Assembly: GCA_051747505.1 (NCBI GenBank)
Contig: JBNJGE010000074.1
Span: 1-14,437 of the forward strand
Reading direction: 5' to 3'
Length of the DNA: 14,437 nucleotides
From: Albimonas sp051747505
GTDB taxonomy: Bacteria > Pseudomonadota > Alphaproteobacteria > Rhodobacterales > Rhodobacteraceae
Below the pieces are notes generated by a model. That model had not been told where the DNA came from and ran no database searches. It saw nothing but the letters and a program-made list of their open reading frames with translations. Position 1 is the stretch's first letter. Every line of letters begins with the position of its first letter. The position numbers and the translations under genes were made by a program. Positions 1 to 7,650 of the stretch are shown piece after piece.

Positions 1-250
1 ATCGTCAGCCTCCCTGCCGCGCTGACCGGCTGACCAGCTCGGCCGTGCCGAAGCCCGTCAGGCCGCACGCCAGATACACCACCTCCCGGGACACGACCGC
101 GGATCTTCGCGATCGTCTCCACAACCAGCATCCCGACATCAGCTCCCGAGCAACCTCGGAAGCACTGTGGACCCCAAGCTTCAGGGGGGTCCCTTTTGGA
201 CGCCGATCAGCCCCGAAACGGGGTCCTTATTCCATGCCGATCCACAGGCC
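1..250. mobile_element. Probable remnant of one end of an IS21-family element
   Basis: No confident protein is seen in these bases. Two tandem direct repeats (185-208 and 219-242) share a GGGGTCC.T.TT..A.GCCGATC pattern. Multiple internal repeats of this style, between istB and the terminal inverted repeat, are characteristic of IS21-family ends, where they serve as transposase-binding sites. No istA or istB coding sequence is present in the window, so the element either lies mainly to the left or is only a scar. The outer tip is probably just after 242, because recognisable restriction-modification coding sequence starts at about 306. The family call rests on memory of IS21-type ends and is moderate at best. 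Confidence 0.45.
185..242. repeat. Two 24-nt direct repeats with a 34-nt period
   Basis: Copy 1 is 185-208 and copy 2 is 219-242. The shared core is GGGGTCC, then a T-rich spacer, then GCCGATC. The sequence shows this directly. The likely role, as transposase-binding sites in an IS21-type end, is inference. Confidence 0.7.
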
Positions 251-305
251 CGTGTCCCGGCACGAGACACCTGACAGAAAATCCCGCGCTGCCGGCCTTG
301 CCCCA

Positions 306-647
306 AGAGTGAAGCTCAAGGCCTACCCGGAGGAAGGCCGGATCGAGATCGACTCGGAAACCACTCTGACAGGCTTCCCAGCCCGCGCCTGGCAGTACCG
401 CCTCGGCAGCCGCACCGCCCTCGATTGGGTCCTCGACCAGCACAAGGAAAAGAAGGTCCGCGATGCCACCGTCGAGGCGTGGCTACAGAAGAACCCTGAT
501 TGCCGCTACCGCTTCGCGGACCACAAGGAGCGCGTCATCGACCTGCTGGCCCGCGTCGTCAGGGTCAGCGTCGAGACGCTCGAATTTATTGACGCTATGC
601 GTGCCGTCTCGAAACCACCTCCGGCGGACCGGACCTCCTCGACATAA
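306..647 (+). pseudogene. C-terminal fragment of a type ISP restriction-modification/helicase protein
   Basis: The open frame runs from 45 to 647, but only the part from about 306 looks like a known family. It contains IEIDSETTLTGFP, then YRLGSRTALDWVLDQHKEK, then YRFADHKERVIDLLARVVRVSVET. This matches the C-terminal target-recognition end of long single-chain type ISP restriction-modification (helicase plus methyltransferase) proteins as I remember them. Those proteins are well over 1000 residues, so this is only the last ~110 residues. All helicase, nuclease and methyltransferase parts are missing. The frame upstream of 306 is low-complexity and overlaps the IS21-like repeats, which suggests the gene was cut by that element or its deletion. 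The protein, if made at all, should be inactive. What follows (648-816) contains no convincing gene. Confidence 0.6.
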
Positions 648-777
648 GGAACGATAGCCGCTGTACGAGATCAGGTCGACTGGCCCTGCCGGCGGTCGCG
701 CTCCCTGGCCACCGAGGCGCGGCGACTTGAAAGCGGGCGGCCGCGGCCTTTCGGCCACACCCGAGTTTCGCCTCCGC

Positions 778-799
778 GTGCTTCCACGGTGCTTCCACG
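778..799. repeat. 11-bp perfect tandem duplication in the host flank
   Basis: GTGCTTCCACG occurs twice back to back (778-788, 789-799). It lies in a gene-free stretch (648-816) between the restriction-modification fragment and the terminator. No function is evident. It may be a slippage product. Confidence 0.75.
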
Positions 800-816
800 G
801 CTGGGGCGAACGCGGA

Positions 817-839
817 AAGCCCCGCACGAGGCGGGGCTT
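817..839 (-). terminator. Hairpin terminator downstream of the tRNA site
   Basis: A perfect 9-bp stem, AAGCCCCGC pairing with GCGGGGCTT, has a 5-nt loop (826-830). On the minus strand it lies about 25 nt after the tRNA 3' end and is followed by only a short T run. It therefore fits the native terminator of the tRNA-fMet transcript, and by symmetry could also stop plus-strand transcription. Confidence 0.7.
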
Positions 840-863
840 AAGCGTTTGATTTGGTTTATGATT

Positions 864-909
<46 letters not shown>

Positions 910-1006
910 GCAACCCGAGAGGGCCTGAATATCTTTGTGAAATCAGCCGTTTGGACAACTTTTCGGCTCTCAACGTCGTTCACGTGTCGCACGGAGCAGG
1001 CGCAAG

Positions 1007-1591
1007 TTATTGGGAAGGAACGGGAATCCGGGCGTCGCGTCGACCCATGTTGAGCGACGACGGGCCGGAATCGCATGGACGTTCGAACCAGCTGCGGTCT
1101 CTGAGGGTTTCGTTGTCGAGGTTGCGCGATGCGCAACGGGGGAGAAACGGAGCGGTGTTGCCTTCATAAAGGAGACCGGGCCCGATCCAGCTGGTATAGT
1201 AGCCGTTGCATCCGTTTCTGTCGCTCAGCCCGCTGATCGCCATGGCTTGCGAGTAGCCCACGGTTACTCGATTGTCGGCCTCGGCGTCATAGAGGCCCGT
1301 GTATTCGCGATTTTTCGAGTGAACGAAAACATAGCGGTCGTTGAAGCAGACGAACTCGACATCGCGCGCCAGCCGGGTCCGGCCGTTCGTCGTGAACAGA
1401 TCCCAGCGGCCGTAGCGGTTCCAGTCGAACTCTCGGCCCAACTGCATCCCATTCGGCAGGATCACGGATTGCTGGAAGCTCATCGCCCACCGTGCACCAG
1501 CGACCAACGCCCAGAGTAGGAACAACCCGGTCAGACCGAACAGAGTGTATCTGGCGAGCATGCCCAGAAGAGATCGCGGCCTGAACGTCAT
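1007..1591 (-). CDS. Single-pass membrane protein, candidate immunity protein
   Basis: This 194-residue protein is of no family I recognise. Residues ~14-36 form one strong hydrophobic segment (LARYTLFGLTGLFLLWALVA) after a basic N-terminus, so the remaining ~155 residues probably lie outside the cytoplasm. That part has exactly four cysteines (C82, C128, C153, C173), compatible with two disulfides, and is rich in Tyr, Asn and Arg. The ATG overlaps the stop of the gene before it by 4 nt (ATGA), so translation is coupled and the two proteins are probably made in a fixed ratio. A small membrane-anchored protein coupled behind a MuF-type protein with a variable C-terminus suits an immunity role. 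This is inferred from position only; a lysogenic-conversion surface protein is an alternative. Confidence 0.55.
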   Translation of the reverse strand: MTFRPRSLLGMLARYTLFGLTGLFLLWALVAGARWAMSFQQSVILPNGMQLGREFDWNRYGRWDLFTTNGRTRLARDVEFVCFNDRYVFVHSKNREYTGLYDAEADNRVTVGYSQAMAISGLSDRNGCNGYYTSWIGPGLLYEGNTAPFLPRCASRNLDNETLRDRSWFERPCDSGPSSLNMGRRDARIPVPSQ

Positions 1592-2373
1592 CGCAAATCG
1601 ACCACACCATACTCGCTGACACCGGCGTCCTTCATGACCTCGGCAGAGAAACGCGCGGTCCAGTCGCCGGTGATAGGATACGGCGTACCGCCGGCCTCGA
1701 TACCGATATCCAGCGGGTCCTCGAAGCTGTCACGGAACTCGAAGGTGGTCTCGCCAGTGATCCGGAGCATCGCGCCACGGTCATCGACGCGACCGACGAA
1801 GACGCCGCGTACCTCGCCATGGCCGTGTGAGAAGGCGACATCACCGAAATCATATGCAGCGCCGAAATCGTAGCTGAGCGACCCCGCGCCCGACTCGCGC
1901 GCTTGATGCGCGATCTGGTCCGCGAGACGACGGAACGCGCCCTCGGCCCCATCCCCATAGGCGTATTGCTCGGCAATCTCTCGCAGGTGTCCGATCTCCA
2001 GCAGAGTCACCGCGCGCCCGCCGCCATTATAGTAGTGGCGAACGAAATCGCGGTTGGTCCACCGATCATAGCTCGAGGCGAGGCTCGTGGTGAACTCGTG
2101 AAATCCGAACTCGGTCTCGCCGGCGACATAGGCGACAGCCTCGCAACGGCAGTTGTAGTCCTCGCCAGGATGCCCGGTGGCGGGCGCATCGGCCCACGAG
2201 AAGACGCGGCCGTCGTTCATCCGGTGCGACCGCCGCACGCGCTCGTCGCGCCGGGTGCGCCAGACATACTGATCCGTGATCCCGGCCTGTTTCAGCGACA
2301 GGCGGATCGGCGTTCCCCGGCAAAGGTATTCAACGAAGGCCGTCCGATAGGCCTCGGTATAGGTGATGGTCAT
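1588..2373 (-). CDS. Phage Mu F-like protein with uncharacterised C-terminal domain; candidate polymorphic toxin
   Basis: The protein has 261 residues. Residues ~35-80 carry the end of a phage Mu gpF/minor-head domain: YVWRTRRDERVRRSH, then NDGRVFSW, then GHPGEDYNCRC (residues 68-77). In a normal head protein this stretch sits near the end of a much longer protein, so here only the tail of the MuF domain is kept. It is followed by ~180 residues I cannot assign, with RHYYNGGGRAVTL (112-124), an acidic FEFRDSFEDP (211-220) and GGTPYPITGDW (228-238). A MuF domain fused to a variable C-terminal domain is the layout of MuF polymorphic toxins of temperate phages, so the C-terminal part may be the toxic domain. 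It lies 79 bp downstream of the integrase gene, in the same direction, and overlaps the next gene by 4 nt. The toxic activity is unproven. Confidence 0.6.
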   Translation of the reverse strand: MTITYTEAYRTAFVEYLCRGTPIRLSLKQAGITDQYVWRTRRDERVRRSHRMNDGRVFSWADAPATGHPGEDYNCRCEAVAYVAGETEFGFHEFTTSLASSYDRWTNRDFVRHYYNGGGRAVTLLEIGHLREIAEQYAYGDGAEGAFRRLADQIAHQARESGAGSLSYDFGAAYDFGDVAFSHGHGEVRGVFVGRVDDRGAMLRITGETTFEFRDSFEDPLDIGIEAGGTPYPITGDWTARFSAEVMKDAGVSEYGVVDLR

Positions 2374-2452
2374 GATGGAAGGCCTCTGCGATCGGCCGTG
2401 CGATCATCGACAATTTGATTGAAGATCGCGTTAACCGCGCGCCCGGTGCCGA

Positions 2453-3556
2453 TCACCCCAGCAGCTTGGCCTCGACCTCGGCCATGGCGTTCTGGTGGTC
2501 GGGCGACGGGAAAAGGTGGCCGTAGCGCTCCATGGTCATCTGGATCGAGGAATGGCCGGCGAAGGTCATCACCTCCTTGATCGAGAAGCCCTGCTCGATC
2601 CAGAGCGACACCGCGAAATGGCGCAGGTCGTGCCAGCGCAGCTTCACGCCGACCTGCTCCTGCAGCTTGCGGAACCGGGATTGCGTGTTGGTGTGCTGGA
2701 GGACGCCGCCGCGCGGCGCAGGGAACACCAGCCCGAGGTCGCTCTTCGGACAGCGCAGCTTCCAGCGGCGCAGGGCGTTCAGCACCATCGGTCCTGCGGG
2801 AATGTCTCGATACCCCGCGCGCGACTTCGGCTCGCCCATCTGGTTGTAGGCGTCGGCGCGCTGGCGCACGTAGATGAAGCCCTTCTCGAAATCCACGTCC
2901 TGCCAGCGTAGCCCGCGCAGTTCCGAGGCGCGCAGGCCGGTCAGCGCCGAGACGATCAGGTGCGGTTTGAAGTCCTCCTCGGCCGCCTCGATCAGCGCGC
3001 GGATCGTCTCCTTCGAGGGAACCGGCGCTTTGTGGTCGATCCGGCTCGACTTGATCACGCGCACACCGTGCGCGGCGTTGGTGAACAGCTGGCCGTTGTC
3101 GATGGCGTGATCGAGCAGCAGCTTCAGCACCGAGAGGACGCGGCGGGTCAGATGCTCGGACCGGCCGTTCAGCAGCAGCCGGTCGCGGAACTCGTTTACA
3201 TGGCGGCGGCTCAGCTGGACGATCAGCTTGTCCCCGATCCCGACCTCGGGAACCGTGATGTGCAGCCGCACATAGTCGCTGTAGCCGCGGAGCGTAGACC
3301 GCTCCATCCGCCGTCCCGTTTTGCACCGCACCTCGCAATGGTCGAGCCACGCCGTGGCGGCGTCGGCCACGGTGATGCTCTCGCTGTCGGCCAGATAGGT
3401 GTTGTTGGCGACGAGCGAGCGGACCTTCACGAGATAGACGTCGGCATCCTTCCGGCGCGGGAACAGCTTCGAGCGGCGCTTGCCGGCCTGGTCGGTGAAA
3501 TCCACCTGCCAGCGCACCAGGCCCGAGGGCAGTGTTCGCTTCCGGATCGTCGACAT
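2453..3556 (-). CDS. Tyrosine site-specific recombinase (prophage integrase)
   Basis: The 367-residue protein would catalyse prophage integration and excision at the tRNA-fMet site. Residues ~1-55 form an arm-binding-type region (RKRTLPSGLVRWQVDFTDQAGKRRSKLFP), ~60-165 a core-binding SAM-like domain, and ~175-360 the catalytic domain. The active-site set is complete: R209 in TGLRASEL, K244, H309 and R312 in HDLRH, H335 in GHSSIQMTM and Y345 in ERYGH. The open frame continues upstream to 3922, but ATG at 3556 is preferred because GAGGA lies 7 nt before it and the upstream part overlaps the divergent gene. The gene is read towards att, away from the early block. It appears intact even though the portal gene is broken. 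No excisionase is adjacent; the HTH-like protein at 4406-4651 is the best candidate. Confidence 0.95.
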   Translation of the reverse strand: MSTIRKRTLPSGLVRWQVDFTDQAGKRRSKLFPRRKDADVYLVKVRSLVANNTYLADSESITVADAATAWLDHCEVRCKTGRRMERSTLRGYSDYVRLHITVPEVGIGDKLIVQLSRRHVNEFRDRLLLNGRSEHLTRRVLSVLKLLLDHAIDNGQLFTNAAHGVRVIKSSRIDHKAPVPSKETIRALIEAAEEDFKPHLIVSALTGLRASELRGLRWQDVDFEKGFIYVRQRADAYNQMGEPKSRAGYRDIPAGPMVLNALRRWKLRCPKSDLGLVFPAPRGGVLQHTNTQSRFRKLQEQVGVKLRWHDLRHFAVSLWIEQGFSIKEVMTFAGHSSIQMTMERYGHLFPSPDHQNAMAEVEAKLLG

Positions 3557-3743
3557 CCGATTTTCCTCATTACCGACAATGCGTTGAGCATCGTCAGCCT
3601 TCCGCATTGCCATCCTTCTTCCGGCATAGCGAGGCGAAATCGACCGCCTCGGAAGCCAGTAATGGATTTTTAGTCCGAAACCATCTTGTGCGCCAGAGGT
3701 TTTGAACCTAAAGTCCGAAACAAGCTCAGGAGACCCCGCCGCG
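3557..3743. promoter_or_regulatory. Divergent control region between integrase and early genes
   Basis: This 187-bp gap separates the leftward integrase from the rightward early block and must hold both sets of signals. Visible elements are: AGTCCGAAAC repeated directly at 3672-3681 and 3712-3721, exactly 40 bp apart; a CGAGGCG/CGCCTCG inverted repeat at 3630-3636 and 3645-3651 with an 8-nt spacer; and a CAATGCG/CGCATTG inverted repeat at 3577-3583 and 3603-3609. These look like protein-binding sites. I could not place -35/-10 boxes with confidence. No CI- or Cro-like repressor gene is next to this region. Confidence 0.5.
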
Positions 3744-4394
3744 ATGGCAAAGCTCAGCGATCTCATCCCCACCCTCGCGCAGGTGCTGCCGATGCCCGAG
3801 CAGACGGTGTCGGTGATCGCGCGCGCGCTGCGGAAGGAGCGGTTGATCTCCACCGGCGGGCGCGGCCCCGGCGCCGCGGACATGACGCCCGAGGACTGCG
3901 CCCGGCTGCTGCTCGCGATCATGGCGGCCGATCAGGTGAAGGACGCGGTCGAGGCGTCGCAGCGGTTCTGGGAGTTCCCCGTCGAGGACCTGCACAGCCA
4001 GGACACGATGCCCGAGGACGAGCAGGACGCCTGGCTCCCGCTGCCCAATGCCATGCGGGCGCTGACGCAGGTCAGGACATTCGGGGAGATGCTGGCCGGG
4101 CTGATCGCGGCGGCGCGGGACGGTGCGCTCGACGCGGCGCTCGGCGGCGTGATGCTCCCCTTCATGAAGATCGAGGTCGAGCGGCGGTTCCATACCGCGT
4201 CCGTCTCCCTCGCCGGGTCCAGCGACGGGCTCTTGCCCGACCGGACCGTGATGATCGCCAGCTTCGCGCCGCCGAAGGCGCAGCTGCGAAAGCTGATGGA
4301 GGCATCCGGATTTCACGAGGGCGGCGATGCGATGGTCACGTTCGCCGTCAGTCAGAGAACGATCATCGCGCTCGGCGCGCTGATCCGCACCTAG
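3744..4394 (+). CDS. Prophage early protein of unknown function
   Basis: The protein has 216 residues from ATG 3744, which has AGGAG at 3728-3732 upstream. A TTG 42 bp earlier would add 14 residues but has no better site. I do not recognise a named family. Residues ~1-35 (LSDLIPTLAQVLPMPEQTVSVIARALRKERLI) read like a helical, possibly winged-helix-type segment, followed by STGGRGPGAADMTPEDCARLLLAIMAA; this layout suits a DNA- or protein-binding N-terminal domain. The remainder is mixed alpha/beta, with a Phe- and Arg-rich middle. It is the first gene of the rightward early block, and its stop overlaps the AGGAGG that serves the next gene. Proteins of this look occur ahead of primase genes in Rhodobacterales prophages as I recall, but the role is unknown. 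Confidence 0.7.
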   Translation: MAKLSDLIPTLAQVLPMPEQTVSVIARALRKERLISTGGRGPGAADMTPEDCARLLLAIMAADQVKDAVEASQRFWEFPVEDLHSQDTMPEDEQDAWLPLPNAMRALTQVRTFGEMLAGLIAAARDGALDAALGGVMLPFMKIEVERRFHTASVSLAGSSDGLLPDRTVMIASFAPPKAQLRKLMEASGFHEGGDAMVTFAVSQRTIIALGALIRT

Positions 4395-4405
4395 GAGGAC
4401 AGGAC

Positions 4406-4651
4406 ATGCAGGAGCATTTGCGGGCTGGACCCGCCACAGGAGAGGTTTGCCCGACGCTGGCCGAGGATCTGCTGCGGGGCGCGGACGCCATCGCGCTCTT
4501 CGTCTTCGGCGACGCGAAGGAGCGGCGGAAGGTCTACTACTACGCCAGCGAGGCCAAGGTGCGGATGCCCACGTTCCGCATGGGCAACGTGATCTGCGCG
4601 CGGAAATCGAAGTTGATCGGCTGGATCGAGCAGCAGGAGGCCGCGCGATGA
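4406..4651 (+). CDS. Small HTH-like DNA-binding protein, possible excisionase
   Basis: The 81-residue protein starts at ATG 4406, with AGGAGG at 4393-4398 and a 7-nt spacer. Residues ~18-30 (LAEDLLRGADAIA) resemble the first helices of MerR/AlpA/excisionase-type small winged-helix proteins. Residues ~42-77 (KVYYYASEAKVRMPTFRMG, then ICARKSKLIGWIEQQE) resemble the wing and the typical end in which a selected basic residue precedes a W-I-E helix. It would bind DNA as a regulator or as the directionality factor for the integrase. It overlaps the next start by 4 nt (ATGA). The fold call rests on pattern only. Confidence 0.65.
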   Translation: MQEHLRAGPATGEVCPTLAEDLLRGADAIALFVFGDAKERRKVYYYASEAKVRMPTFRMGNVICARKSKLIGWIEQQEAAR

Positions 4652-4977
4652 GCGACTTCCGCGTCCCGCTTTCCACCGACGATCACGTTGTCATCGGCAA
4701 TCGCCTCCGGGAGTGCCGCGACGCGCTGATGCACGTCATGACCTCGGCCGTCCCCGGAACCCTGACCTATCAGGAAGCCGACCGGTCCCTCGCCGCGCTC
4801 GACCGTCTTCGCGCCGAGCTCGAGCACGATCTGCGGGGCACCACGGCCTACGAGCGCGACCCGCGGCATCTGGCTGGCAAGGTCTACTACGGCTTCGTCC
4901 GCTTCGTCGGCAGCGGCGACGGGCCGGAGGAGCACTGGAACGACGACTTCGCCGCCTGGGTCCTGGACGGGGAGTGA
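4648..4977 (+). CDS. Small acidic hypothetical protein upstream of the primase
   Basis: The 109-residue protein starts in a 4-nt ATGA overlap with the preceding stop, with GGAGG 6 nt upstream. It is not a family I recognise. Residues ~17-65 form a long predicted helical hairpin (NRLRECRDALMHVMTSAVP... SLAALDRLRAELEHDLRG). The end is acidic and aromatic (GDGPEEHWNDDFAAWVLDG). Its stop is 3 bp before the primase ATG, so the four genes 3744-7650 probably form one translationally coupled operon. A role in replication is suggested only by this position. Confidence 0.65.
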   Translation: MSDFRVPLSTDDHVVIGNRLRECRDALMHVMTSAVPGTLTYQEADRSLAALDRLRAELEHDLRGTTAYERDPRHLAGKVYYGFVRFVGSGDGPEEHWNDDFAAWVLDGE

Positions 4978-4980
4978 GCC

Positions 4981-7650
4981 ATGGAGGACGCCATCCGCAC
5001 GACCGAAGACACGGCCCACGACAAGGCGTCGGCGGATGCGTCAACCGCGGCGCCCGCCGCCGAGCTTGAGGACCCGACCCAACTGCGCCTGCAGCTGCAT
5101 CGCCACGGCTACCGCCCGGTGCCGGTGCTGGGCGCGCATGTCGCGATGAAGGCCGCGGGCAAGCGGCCGATGATGAAGGGCTGGGAGACAGTCTGCGCCA
5201 GCGCCGACGAGGCTGAGATCGCTCGCTGGACCAAGGCGCAGCGCAACTGCACCAATACCGGCCTGCTCTGCGGGACGCTGGTCGGCATCGACATCGACGT
5301 GCTCGATCACCAGCACGCCCACCGTGTGACCTGCATCGCGACCGAGATGCTCGGCATGACGCCCGCCTGCCGGATCGGGCGCGCGCCGAAGATCCTGCTG
5401 ACGTTCCGGACGGACGAGCCCTTCGACAAGATCCAGACGCCCGAATTCCACATGCTCGACGGCACGGTGGCGCGCGTCGAGATACTGGCGACGGGACAGC
5501 AGTTCGTGGCCTTCGGCATCCACCCCGACACGAAAGCGCCCTATCACTGGCCCGAATGCTCACCGCTCGATGTGCCGCTGCACGCGCTGCCGCCGGTCAC
5601 GAAGGAGCGGTGTGCGGCGTTCATCGCTGCGGCCGAGAAATATCTGCGCAAGGTCGGCGGCTACAGCACCGCCGATCGCCGCGAGATCGAGCGCGAGGGT
5701 CGCAAGGCCGCTGGGCTCAAGCGGAACCAGGCGCCGTCGCGCGAGCTGGTCGAGGAGGCCGTCGCCCACATCCCCAACGACGACCTGCCGTACGACGACT
5801 GGATCAAGGTCGGGCTCGCGCTCTACGCCGCGCTCGGACCGGAAGGCCGCGACCTGTGGGAGGGCTGGTCGGCGCGGGCGGACAAGAACGATCCGGAATA
5901 CACCGCCGAGAAATGGGACAGCTTCGCCGGTGTCCGCAGCGTGACCGTCGGCACGCTGTTCTGGCTCGCGCGGCAGAACGGCTGGCGGGCCGCACGGGTG
6001 GAGCGGGCGCGGACCTCGCGCGCGCCCAGCCGTCCGGACGCCGCGGACCAGGACGAGGTAGACGATGACGGCCGTCCGGTCATCCGTATCTACGCGGGCT
6101 TCCTGCACCGGGCCGTCGACATGGCCGAGGGCGCGCTGATGCAGGCGGGGCTCGGCTACTATCAGCGCGGCAGCATGGTGGTGCGCCCGGCGATGGTGCC
6201 GGTGGCGGTCTCGGACGGACGCACGGTCCATGCGCCCCGACTGGCGCACGTCAAGGCGCACCACATGGCCGAGGCATTCACCCGCGCGGCGAACTGGAAG
6301 CGGTTCGACAAGCGCGAGGGCGACTGGCTCAGCACCGACTGCCCGCACAGGATCGCGGAGACCTTCCTGGCGCGCGAGGGCCAGTGGCGCCTGCCGGTGC
6401 TGACCGGGATCATCAACTGCCCGACCCTCCGCGCCGACGGCTCGATCCTCGACCTGCCGGGCTACGATGCGCAGACCGGGCTGCTGTTCGATCCGCAGGA
6501 GGTCCGGTTTCCGGCGCTGCCCCGCGATCCCGACCGGGACATGGCGTCGCGCGCTCTGGCCTATCTCAAGGACCTGATCTCGACCTTTCCATTCGTGACG
6601 GAAGGGGATCGCGCCGTCGCCCTCTCGGCCATCCTGACCGCGCTGGTGCGCCGCTCGCTGCCGACAGCCCCGCTCCACGGGTTTAACGCGCCGACGGCGG
6701 GCACAGGCAAGTCCATGCTCGTGGACCTCGCGAGCCTGATCGCCACCGCCCGTCCCGCGCCCGTGATCGCGCAGGGCAAGTCCGAGGAGGAAATGGAGAA
6801 GCGGCTGGGCGCCGCGCTGATCGCGGGCGACGTGCTGATCGCCATCGACAACTGCGAGGAACCGCTGGGCGGCGAGCTTCTCTGCCAGACCATGACGCAG
6901 ACGAGCCTCAAGGTCAGGATCCTCGGCAAGTCGGTGAACGCCGAGGTGCCGAGCAACGCGGCCATCTTCGCCACCGGCAACAACCTGACCTTCGAGGGCG
7001 ACATGACACGCCGCGCGCTCCGCGCCACGCTCGATGCCGGGGTGGAGCGGCCCGAGCTGCGCGCCTTCGACCGCGATCCCCTCGCCATGGTGTCCGAGCG
7101 GCGCGGCGACTACGTCTCGGCCGGGCTGACCGTCCTGCGCGCCTTCCACATCGCCGGCCGACCGCAGCAGCGCGCGCCACTCGGCTCCTTCACCGACTGG
7201 TCGCGCTGGATCCGCGACGCCCTGATCTGGCTGGGCGAGGCCGACCCCTGCGACACGATGGAGGAGCTGCGCGGCGCCGACCCGAAGCTCGAGGCGCTGA
7301 CCTCGGTCCTGGAAGGCTGGCGCGAGGTGATCGGCCTGCAACCAGCCAACGTCCGCGACGTGATCGAGCGCGCGACGGAGCAGCGACCGCAGCTCTACGG
7401 CCGCGCCGAGTTCGTACACCCAGAGTTCCGCGAAGCCCTGCTGCGGGTCGCGGGCGAAGGCGGCGCCATCAACGGGCGGCGGCTCGGCAAGTGGATCGGG
7501 TCGCACCAGAACCGGATCGTGGGCGGGCTGCGCCTGATCAACGCGGGCGTGTCGGCAGGGTTCACGCGCTGGCAGCTGGAGCACGCGGAGCCGGGCACCG
7601 CGCCGATCAACGACGGTTCTGAAACTCTCCGGAGCCGTGCCGATGCGTGA
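4981..7650 (+). CDS. Primase-polymerase / AAA+ helicase fusion (phage replication protein)
   Basis: The 889-residue protein probably starts replication of the phage genome by priming and unwinding. Residues ~35-190 form an archaeo-eukaryotic-type Prim-Pol domain: GLLCGTLVGIDIDV (94-107) carries the metal-binding D-x-D, and VEILATGQQFVAFGIHPDT (166-184) the downstream catalytic strand and histidine. Residues ~250-335 match a PriCT-type linker (DDWIKVGLALYAALG, KWDSFA). The C-terminal half is a helicase-type NTPase with Walker A TAGTGKS (572-578), Walker B VLIAIDN (618-624) with a following acidic pair, sensor-like FATGNN (663-668) and MTRRALRATLD as a possible arginine finger. The layout resembles phage P4 alpha. 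The start has GGGGAG 6 nt upstream. The end overlaps the left arm of the large inverted repeat (7610-7905), a plausible binding site for this protein. Confidence 0.9.
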   Translation: MEDAIRTTEDTAHDKASADASTAAPAAELEDPTQLRLQLHRHGYRPVPVLGAHVAMKAAGKRPMMKGWETVCASADEAEIARWTKAQRNCTNTGLLCGTLVGIDIDVLDHQHAHRVTCIATEMLGMTPACRIGRAPKILLTFRTDEPFDKIQTPEFHMLDGTVARVEILATGQQFVAFGIHPDTKAPYHWPECSPLDVPLHALPPVTKERCAAFIAAAEKYLRKVGGYSTADRREIEREGRKAAGLKRNQAPSRELVEEAVAHIPNDDLPYDDWIKVGLALYAALGPEGRDLWEGWSARADKNDPEYTAEKWDSFAGVRSVTVGTLFWLARQNGWRAARVERARTSRAPSRPDAADQDEVDDDGRPVIRIYAGFLHRAVDMAEGALMQAGLGYYQRGSMVVRPAMVPVAVSDGRTVHAPRLAHVKAHHMAEAFTRAANWKRFDKREGDWLSTDCPHRIAETFLAREGQWRLPVLTGIINCPTLRADGSILDLPGYDAQTGLLFDPQEVRFPALPRDPDRDMASRALAYLKDLISTFPFVTEGDRAVALSAILTALVRRSLPTAPLHGFNAPTAGTGKSMLVDLASLIATARPAPVIAQGKSEEEMEKRLGAALIAGDVLIAIDNCEEPLGGELLCQTMTQTSLKVRILGKSVNAEVPSNAAIFATGNNLTFEGDMTRRALRATLDAGVERPELRAFDRDPLAMVSERRGDYVSAGLTVLRAFHIAGRPQQRAPLGSFTDWSRWIRDALIWLGEADPCDTMEELRGADPKLEALTSVLEGWREVIGLQPANVRDVIERATEQRPQLYGRAEFVHPEFREALLRVAGEGGAINGRRLGKWIGSHQNRIVGGLRLINAGVSAGFTRWQLEHAEPGTAPINDGSETLRSRADA

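Noticed and set aside
743..758. GGCC-GAAA-GGCC hairpin with a GNRA-type loop on the minus strand
   Set aside because: Short stem in very GC-rich DNA and no surrounding RNA structure recognised; likely chance.
3557..3922. N-terminal extension of the integrase frame up to 3922
   Set aside because: It would overlap the divergent early gene; the ATG at 3556 has a well-placed GAGGA and gives a normal integrase length.
5560..7584. Long minus-strand open frame opposite the primase gene (674 codons)
   Set aside because: High-GC antisense shadow; composition is Arg/Gly/Ala/His-rich without domain motifs, while the plus strand encodes a clear protein.
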